Shown: one piece after another, positions 34,368 to 39,824 of the stretch
Layout of the letters: each line of letters begins with the position of its first letter
Position numbering within the stretch: position 1 is the first letter of the stretch
NCBI GenBank assembly: GCA_025352365.1
Contig: JANXTO010000022.1
Span: 1-39,824, forward strand
Length of the DNA stretch: 39,824 nucleotides
Source: Undibacterium sp.
Lineage (GTDB): Bacteria; Pseudomonadota; Gammaproteobacteria; Burkholderiales; Burkholderiaceae_D
Reading direction: 5' to 3'
The notes under the pieces: model-generated
Told to the model about the DNA's origin: nothing
Database searches by the model: none
Seen by the model: only the letters and a program-made list of their open reading frames with translations
Made by a program: the position numbers and the translations under genes

Positions 34368-35603
34368 ATGATTTCTCATCAGCAGATCGCCCGCATTGCG
34401 CAACAATTCCAGACGCCTTGCTGGGCTTATGACGCTAACATCATTCGCCAGCAAATCGCCCGTTTGCGCCAGTTTGATGTCATCCGTTTTGCGCAAAAAG
34501 CCTCAAGCAATATTCATCTGCTGAGCCTGATGCGGGAAGAAGGCGTCATGGTTGATGCAGTCTCGCTAGGGGAAGTAGAGCGGGCGCTGGCCGCTGGCTA
34601 TGTTCCAGATGCGCAAGCAAAGCATGCGCCCATCGTTTTTACCGCTGATTTACTGGACAAGCATGCCTTAAAGCGTGTGGTAGAGCTGAACATCCCGGTC
34701 AATTGCGGCTCACCTCAAATGCTGGAGCAGTTGGGGCAAGCCCATCCCGGTCATGCGGTCTGGTTGCGGATTAACCCTGGCTTTGGTCATGGCCACAGCC
34801 GCAAAACCAATACCGGTGGCGAACAAAGCAAACACGGTATCTGGTATGAGCATCTGGCAGAGAGCCTGGCATTGATCGCGCACTACAAACTAACGCTGGT
34901 TGGCTTGCATATGCACATTGGCTCTGGCGTGGATTACGATCATTTGCAAAGTGTCTGCGATGCGATGATTTCTCAGGTTAAAACTTGTGCTTGCGATATG
35001 TCGGCCATCTCCATTGGCGGCGGCTTATCTATTCCTTACCGTGATGGTGAAGCGGTGGTAGATACCGATCATTACTTCCAGATTTGGGCGAAAGCGCGCG
35101 AGCAAATTGAGGCGCATCTGGGTCACAGCATCAGTATGGAAATTGAGCCCGGGCGTTTTTTGGTCGCACAATCAGGCATCCTGATCTCTGAACTGCGTGC
35201 GCAAAAACAAGTCGGCAATAACTTCTTCGCCTTAGTTGATGCAGGCTTTAACGATCTGGCACGTCCCGCGATGTATGGCAGCTACCACCGCATCAGCACC
35301 CACGCTGCGGATGGCACGCCACGCACGATGGACTTAAAAGCCACTGTCGTTGCTGGCCCACTATGTGAATCCGGCGATGTATTCACCCAAGAAGATGGCG
35401 GCGTCGTCACGACCCAAGATTTACCTGCATGTGAGATCGGCGATTTGCTGGTGTTCCATGACACTGGCGCTTATGGTGCCAGCATGTCATCCAACTACAA
35501 TAGCCGCCCGCTGATACCCGAAGTGTTGGTCGATGGCGACCAGATCAAGCAGATTCGTCGTCGCCAGACAGTGCAGGAGCTGATTGCGCTGGAACAAATT
35601 TGA
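34368..35603 (+). CDS. lysA: Diaminopimelate decarboxylase
   Basis: A 411-residue fold-III PLP enzyme that converts meso-diaminopimelate to lysine in the cytoplasm. K44 in 'RFAQKASSN' is the PLP-binding lysine. Other marks are 'HMHIGSGVDYDHLQSVC', 'ISIGGGLSIPY' (the glycine loop for phosphate), 'EIEPGRFLVAQSG' and the conserved 'CESGDVFTQE' and 'GAYGASMSSNYNSRP' near the end. The sequence follows the Escherichia coli type closely (for example 'NPGFGHGHSRKTNTGGEQSKHGIWY'), rather than the LysA type that accompanies dapF in many betaproteobacteria, so it may be a second copy. It ends at a hairpin shared with the convergent kinase gene. Confidence 0.92.
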   Translation: MISHQQIARIAQQFQTPCWAYDANIIRQQIARLRQFDVIRFAQKASSNIHLLSLMREEGVMVDAVSLGEVERALAAGYVPDAQAKHAPIVFTADLLDKHALKRVVELNIPVNCGSPQMLEQLGQAHPGHAVWLRINPGFGHGHSRKTNTGGEQSKHGIWYEHLAESLALIAHYKLTLVGLHMHIGSGVDYDHLQSVCDAMISQVKTCACDMSAISIGGGLSIPYRDGEAVVDTDHYFQIWAKAREQIEAHLGHSISMEIEPGRFLVAQSGILISELRAQKQVGNNFFALVDAGFNDLARPAMYGSYHRISTHAADGTPRTMDLKATVVAGPLCESGDVFTQEDGGVVTTQDLPACEIGDLLVFHDTGAYGASMSSNYNSRPLIPEVLVDGDQIKQIRRRQTVQELIALEQI

Positions 35604-35667
35604 TCGCTTTTCTGAAAACAATTTATCAAATTCAATTAAATTAAATTCAATTCAATTTATATCGTCC

Positions 35668-35719
35668 AATGATGATGCGGCTTCTGGAAGCTTTTTATGC
35701 CAGAAGCCGCATTATCATT
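35668..35719. terminator. Long hairpin between convergent lysA and histidine kinase genes
   Basis: Arms 35668-35687 and 35700-35719 pair over 20 bp with a single G-T wobble and a 12-nt loop. No long T-run follows on either strand, but the GC-rich CGGCTTCTGG core and the convergent position suggest a two-way transcription block. An AT-rich direct repeat (AATTAAATTAAATTC) lies before it. Confidence 0.7.
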
Positions 35720-35774
35720 GAACCTTTAATTTTGGGGGAGCTTCTACTTACTAAACACCAGTTTCAATTCATCA

Positions 35775-37751
35775 CTAAGCCAACATCGGCAAGCAAAACC
35801 AAAACCTCGTGCCCTCGCCCTCGGTACTGTCAAAACCTATCCTGCCGCCCATTTTTTCTATCAAGGTTTTGCTGATGTGCAAACCCAAACCTGTACCGCC
35901 TTGGTTGCGGGTGCTGCTGCTATCGGCCTGCGCAAACTGGCCAAAAATCTTTGGTTTGAATAGTTCAGGAATACCGCAACCTTGATCAATCACTTGCACC
36001 CGATAAGCACCGTCATGCAGATCAATCATGATCTTGATCGCCATCTGCGCCGAAGAGAATTTGATCGCATTAGAAATTAAATTGGCAAATACTTGCAGCA
36101 GGCGTCCGGCGTCGACATCGACCATTGCGGCCGGTAAGTCGCTATTAAAATCAATGCTCACCTGAAACTCATCGGCATAGGCCTGATTGGCTTCTATCGA
36201 CTGCTGCGCGAGCAATATCAAGTCGTGCTTTTGCAGATTCAGGATCAAAGCGCCCGCCGACAATTTGTTCATATCCAGAATATCGTTGACCAAGGCCAGC
36301 AAGCGTTTGCTATTGCGGTGCGCCACTTTGATGAGCTGTTCTGCCTTTTCTGGCAATGCGCCCATGACGCCAGATTCCAGCAAACTTAAAGACCCGCGTA
36401 TCGACGTCAGCGGTGTACGCAACTCATGGCTCACCATAGAAATAAATTCCGTTTTAATCGTATCCATCATGCGACTCTCCGTCACATCCTGAAAAGTCCC
36501 TATCATGCGTACCGCTTGCTGATTTTCATACACGACTTCGCCGATAGAACGACACCAGATCGCACGGTTTTTTGCTGTGGTGAGCGGGAATTCAATTTCA
36601 AAACCATTCCCGCTATCAATCGCTTTTTGGATTGCCTCTTGAACGATGGGGCGAACATGGGGTAAATAGAAATTAATCGCTTGCTCTAATGTTGGCTCAA
36701 ATCCCGGCTCTACGTCATGAATCAGACAAGTCTGATCAGACCAGGTTACTTCTGATTTAAGCAGATCAACGCCCCAGGCACCTACGCCGGCCAGGCGCGC
36801 CGCCGATTGCAGCAAAGCTTCGCTGCTACGAATTTTTTGTTCATTTTCACGACGCTCGGTGATGTCGGTTTGGATCGCAATAAAGTGACTTAGCTGGTTG
36901 GTCTGATCAAACACGGGTTGCATATTCAGACTGATCCAATACGCATTCCCTTGCTTGTTGTAATGCAAAATCTCCGTCTTGCATTCGACCGCTTGCGCCA
37001 GGCAAGTCATGATGTAATCCACGGTGGCAGGGTCTGTGCCAGGCCCATGCAAAATGCGGTTAGGCTTTTGCCCCATCATTTCGTGCAGGCTATAGCCCGA
37101 CATCTTGGTAAAAGTCGTGTTGACCCACTCAGCCTCGCCTCGTGCATTGTTAATAATCACGCCGTTATCGGTGTAGCGTGCGACTAAGGATAATTGTTCA
37201 AACTGACGGGCGATGGTGTTGAGGCGGGCTGCGCTATCTTCGGCAAGCGCCAGTTTTTTGACTAGCACATTGGCTTGCAATTCAATTTCAACCAACTGCG
37301 CCAGAGTGCGTAAGCTTTCTTCATCGGCACTGTCAAAATCTCGTGGCTGGCTATGCACCAGACATAGACTGCCGATACGAAAACCGTTCGGACTACGCAA
37401 AGGCTGGCCTGCATAAAAACGAATATAGGGTTCGCCGGTAACGGCAGGATTGTCACTAAACCGAGGGTCGGTCAAAGTGTCGCGCACAACCAGCGGCTGA
37501 GCATTCAGGATTGTGTGACCACAAAAGGAGGTGTTGCGGGGCGCTTCTTGTACTTCCAGCCCAACGGTAGATTTGATCCATACGCGCTCTTGATCGACCA
37601 GATTAATCATCGCGATTTCTACCCTGAACAGGCGTTGCGCCAACAAGGTAAGCCGATCAAAACGATACTCTTTTGGCGTATCCAATACACATAAATCCCG
37701 CAGCTCTTGCAAGCGATCTGCGTCATTATTAGGGATTGGTGCTTCTAGCAT
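35775..37751 (-). CDS. Hybrid-less sensor histidine kinase with GAF and two PAS domains
   Basis: A 658-residue soluble sensor kinase with no membrane helix. Order: GAF (about 22-165, 'YRFDRLTLLAQRLFRVEIAMINLVDQ'); PAS (about 185-305, 'GYSLHEMMGQKPNRILHGPGT', LOV-like in wording but with no flavin-binding cysteine that I can place); PAS/PAC (about 310-425); HisKA with H442 in 'SMVSHELRTPLTSI'; and HATPase with N-box 'NLISNAIKFS', 'DQGCGIPE' and 'GGTGLGLHISK'. It should autophosphorylate, but no response regulator is adjacent, so its partner is elsewhere. AGGAG lies before the ATG at 37751. Confidence 0.9.
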   Translation of the reverse strand: MLEAPIPNNDADRLQELRDLCVLDTPKEYRFDRLTLLAQRLFRVEIAMINLVDQERVWIKSTVGLEVQEAPRNTSFCGHTILNAQPLVVRDTLTDPRFSDNPAVTGEPYIRFYAGQPLRSPNGFRIGSLCLVHSQPRDFDSADEESLRTLAQLVEIELQANVLVKKLALAEDSAARLNTIARQFEQLSLVARYTDNGVIINNARGEAEWVNTTFTKMSGYSLHEMMGQKPNRILHGPGTDPATVDYIMTCLAQAVECKTEILHYNKQGNAYWISLNMQPVFDQTNQLSHFIAIQTDITERRENEQKIRSSEALLQSAARLAGVGAWGVDLLKSEVTWSDQTCLIHDVEPGFEPTLEQAINFYLPHVRPIVQEAIQKAIDSGNGFEIEFPLTTAKNRAIWCRSIGEVVYENQQAVRMIGTFQDVTESRMMDTIKTEFISMVSHELRTPLTSIRGSLSLLESGVMGALPEKAEQLIKVAHRNSKRLLALVNDILDMNKLSAGALILNLQKHDLILLAQQSIEANQAYADEFQVSIDFNSDLPAAMVDVDAGRLLQVFANLISNAIKFSSAQMAIKIMIDLHDGAYRVQVIDQGCGIPELFKPKIFGQFAQADSSSTRNQGGTGLGLHISKTLIEKMGGRIGFDSTEGEGTRFWFCLPMLA

Positions 37752-38010
37752 GCAAGCTCCTGGATGAATGCTACGAAATCTAGTTGTAGCCGGAGCTTAG
37801 AGCATACTCTGAGTACCGTTTGCATGCTTCACATACAGGCTGTTCTGAACTGCATTCAACGCCTAAGAGACAATTTTTTACAAAAAAATTCAATTAGTTG
37901 ATAGATAAAAAATCTTTTGTCTATACATTCTGCAGCTTCCCAAGCATTTTCATGCTGGAGACCGCATTCTGATTGGACATCTGTTTTTGACGTTTTATTT
38001 TAACTAATCA

Positions 38011-38421
38011 CTACTTCGATAAGCTGCGGCTTAATGACCAGCTAAAACTATTCCCACCGAGCGTAAGATTACCCTGACATTGTTTAAACGCCTCGATAAA
38101 AGCATCGGTGTGTTCACTGGCATGATCGATCGTCTGGCTAAACGCCAGTGCCCTGATGATGCCAGGCGCGTTGGTAGTTAAAGTGGACGTCATCGTAGCG
38201 ACAACCTGCTCTTTATCAACCAGCTCTGCAGCACAAGCAAAGACAGCATCATCGGTAGATTCAAACGTGACGCTTAACTGGTAAGGGCCATCACCTATGG
38301 TTTTTGCTAACGCAGTTGGAGTAGAAGTTGATGCCGCAGAAGAACATGCTGACAAGACAAAAACAGCGCAGGCAATAGCCAAAATCGTGGGGACGAGATA
38401 CTTAATGACAGAACGAGACAT
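38011..38421 (-). CDS. Small lipoprotein of unknown function
   Basis: A 136-residue protein with a lipoprotein signal peptide: MSRSVIKYL, a hydrophobic run and the lipobox LSAC (acylated Cys near residue 26), then a Ser/Thr/Ala-rich linker. The mature part includes 'YQLSVTFESTDDAVFACAAELVDKEQVVATMTS' and a second cysteine pair region ('AFKQCQGNLTLGG'); two of the cysteines could form a disulfide. I do not recognise the family. It is alone, with 259 bp to the kinase gene on one side and 187 bp to the EF-G gene on the other; neither gap shows a clear operator. Confidence 0.6.
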   Translation of the reverse strand: MSRSVIKYLVPTILAIACAVFVLSACSSAASTSTPTALAKTIGDGPYQLSVTFESTDDAVFACAAELVDKEQVVATMTSTLTTNAPGIIRALAFSQTIDHASEHTDAFIEAFKQCQGNLTLGGNSFSWSLSRSLSK

Positions 38422-38562
38422 GAATGATTTTTACAAAAACAAATAACACCAGACGGATAGTGTGGAGCGGCATTCTACCAAGCTATGCTGCGACATCCTG
38501 AAATTGCATGTAATTTAGTGTAATTCGATATTGCAGCGTACTACTTTTTACGACCCTCCAAT

Positions 38563-38600
38563 AAAAAAGGAAGGTAAAAGCAAGCGCCTCTACCTTCCTT
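38563..38600 (-). terminator. Terminator of the EF-G-like gene
   Basis: AAGGAAGGTA (38567-38576) and TACCTTCCTT (38591-38600) pair perfectly over 10 bp. On the minus strand the hairpin ends in a T-run given by the A-residues at 38563-38568. It lies 8 bp past the stop of the minus-strand EF-G-like gene. Confidence 0.8.
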
Positions 38601-38608
38601 AACACTTC

Positions 38609-39824
38609 CTATGCAACAACTGCGTCTCGCTCATCATGGGTTTGAGGTTGACCATGCGCTTGATGAGCAATTGCCGCATGTCTGGCATACACAGCGCTGG
38701 CGAAAGCCCGGCCTTGCGACAGGGATCGCAGATCGGTCGTATGCCCGAACAATTTCTTGAGCGGGACGTCAGCCACGACTTCTACCCGGCCTGTATGTTC
38801 CTCTATACCCAGCACCCGGCCATTACGACGTTGCAGATCACCGATCACATCACCGGCATTGGCCGCTGGTGCATCAACGGTGACTGTCATGACGGGTTCT
38901 AACAGAACTGGATTAGCGATTTTCAGTCCGGATAAAACGGCTTCTTTCGCCGCCACCATAAACGCCATTTCACTGCTATCTACCGCATGATAATCACCGT
39001 CCAGCAAAGTGACTTTGATGCCCGTTACGCGATGCCCAAGCGGACCTTGCGCCAGCGCCTGCCGTATGCCTTTTTCTACCGCAGGGAAATACACACTGGG
39101 AACGACACCACCCTTGATGGCATTCTCAAATGCAAACTCACCATCAAACAGCGCCACCCTCATCACAACACGTGCATATTGCCCTTTGCCGCCAGTTTGC
39201 TTAGACACTTTGCCCTCAACCTCGACCGCCGGACCTGCAATCGTCTCTTTGTATGCCACATGTGGCGCACCGACTTTGACTTCGACACCAGCCTCGCGCC
39301 GCACTCTTTCAAGCACGACATCCAGATGCAGCTCACCCATGCCCCATAAAATGGTCTCGCCGGTTTCTGGATTGCCTTCCAGACGCAAAGACGGATCTTC
39401 ACGGCGAAAGCGATCCAGCGCAGCGATCATTTTTGCGCGATCGCTGCTATTACCCGGCTCTATCGCAAGGGCCACAACAGGTTCACCGGCATAGATCGTT
39501 TCTAACACCAGTGGCACTACTTTCGACGACAAAGTCTGGCCCGTCAGCGCATCTTTTAAACCCGCAATAGCAATAATGCTGCCCGCCTGCGCCTGACTAA
39601 CACCAGTGCGACGATCGGCATGCACAATATACAAACGCCCTACCCTGACAGGCGCCTGCAAACTGGCATTCCAGACCGTATCGCCCTCATGCAAAGTACC
39701 GCCATAAAGTCGGACAAACGACAAAGAACCATGCTCGTCATGTACGACTTTAAAAATCAGCGCAGCGAGTGGATCTGCCGCCCCTGTCGCAACTGGTACA
39801 GCGACATCATTCAATATCGCAGTC
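38609..39824 (-). CDS. Elongation factor G paralogue, C-terminal part (partial)
   Basis: The frame stays open to the window edge, so about 405 residues are the C-terminal two thirds of an EF-G-type GTPase without its G domain. Present are domain II ('LAALIFKVVHDEHGSLSFVRLYGGTLHEGDTVWN'), domain III ('MIAALDRFRREDPSLRLEGNPETGETILWGMGELHLDVVLERVRREAGVEV'), domain IV ('VEGKVSKQTGGKGQYARVVM') and domain V ('NPVLLEPVMTVTVDAPAANAGDVIGDLQRRNGRVLGIEEHTGRVEVVADVPLKKLFGHTTDLRSLSQGRA'). It diverges from the usual housekeeping EF-G wording and lies away from ribosomal protein genes, so it is probably a second EF-G copy. The end is unusual, with a His/Gln-rich tail. Confidence 0.88.
   Translation of the reverse strand, partial: TAILNDVAVPVATGAADPLAALIFKVVHDEHGSLSFVRLYGGTLHEGDTVWNASLQAPVRVGRLYIVHADRRTGVSQAQAGSIIAIAGLKDALTGQTLSSKVVPLVLETIYAGEPVVALAIEPGNSSDRAKMIAALDRFRREDPSLRLEGNPETGETILWGMGELHLDVVLERVRREAGVEVKVGAPHVAYKETIAGPAVEVEGKVSKQTGGKGQYARVVMRVALFDGEFAFENAIKGGVVPSVYFPAVEKGIRQALAQGPLGHRVTGIKVTLLDGDYHAVDSSEMAFMVAAKEAVLSGLKIANPVLLEPVMTVTVDAPAANAGDVIGDLQRRNGRVLGIEEHTGRVEVVADVPLKKLFGHTTDLRSLSQGRAFASAVYARHAAIAHQAHGQPQTHDERDAVVA

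Noticed and set aside
35631-35665. AT-rich short direct repeats (AATTAAATT-like) before the lysA/kinase hairpin, considered as a CRISPR or origin iteron.
   Set aside because: The units are 5-6 bp, irregular and have no spacers; this is simple AT-rich sequence beside a terminator.
36918-37416. Plus-strand open frames within the histidine kinase region.
   Set aside because: They are antisense to a gene with clear GAF/PAS/kinase motifs and show no motif of their own.
38567-38600. AAGGAAGGTA/TACCTTCCTT, similar in part to CueR-type operator half-sites.
   Set aside because: It lies after the stop of the EF-G-like gene, the arms are too far apart, and the T-run on the minus strand makes a terminator the simpler reading.

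Overview
The window looks like the chromosome of a betaproteobacterium of the order Burkholderiales. Oxalobacteraceae, for example an Undibacterium-like genus, is my best guess. That placement rests on recognised protein families and on a moderate, roughly balanced base composition; no rRNA or other marker is present to confirm it. No tRNA, rRNA, CRISPR array, phage or complete insertion sequence was seen.

Layout. 1-471: the end of a small membrane protein and a short HTH-like protein. 897-7309: a copper/silver efflux operon (small exported Cys/His protein, then cusC, cusB, cusA), followed by a Cache-HAMP-PAS3-GGDEF diguanylate cyclase (7420-10146). 10202-13483: a sulfide/persulfide locus. 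A BigR/SqrR-type repressor heads a minus-strand operon with two YeeE/YedE-type sulfur transporters and a TauE/SafE exporter; diverging from it is a persulfide dioxygenase gene carrying an in-frame amber stop. 13537-14850: a CBS-domain CorC/HlyC-type membrane protein. 15322-19552: a Gcr-type 'recombinase' that is really a polytopic membrane protein, a bestrophin-like/DUF4239 protein and an exported TPR protein. 19960-25958: a three-gene RND drug efflux system (NodT lipoprotein, adaptor, HAE-type pump). 26686-29556: a large secreted PHP-domain protein with two Ig-like repeats, behind a 727-nt non-coding region. 29668-33622: a PhyH-type dioxygenase, a KAS III-like enzyme, a TlpA-like thioredoxin, a frameshifted solute-binding protein and a small membrane protein. 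33712-35603: an Lrp/AsnC regulator divergent from lysA. 35775-37751: a GAF/PAS histidine kinase. 38011-39824: a lipoprotein and the C-terminal part of an EF-G paralogue that runs off the window.

The most unusual thing is a dispersed non-coding element present four times (about 511-591, 12049-12134, 14970-15057, 21426-21509). In every copy the distance from TACTY to GAGTA is exactly 78 bp. Each copy has complementary ends and a central 7-bp hairpin, and all four copies point the same way as the next gene downstream. Where the central stem departs from Watson-Crick pairing, three of the four changes are G-U pairs that work only in the RNA of that orientation. Three copies lie 0-40 bp behind a stop codon of a same-strand gene, two of them inside probable operons. 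It could be an ERIC/MITE-like intercistronic repeat or a structured RNA leader.

Two genes appear broken by single-base changes: the persulfide dioxygenase (a conserved Trp codon became TAG) and the solute-binding protein (one base missing). Either could be real decay or a sequencing error.
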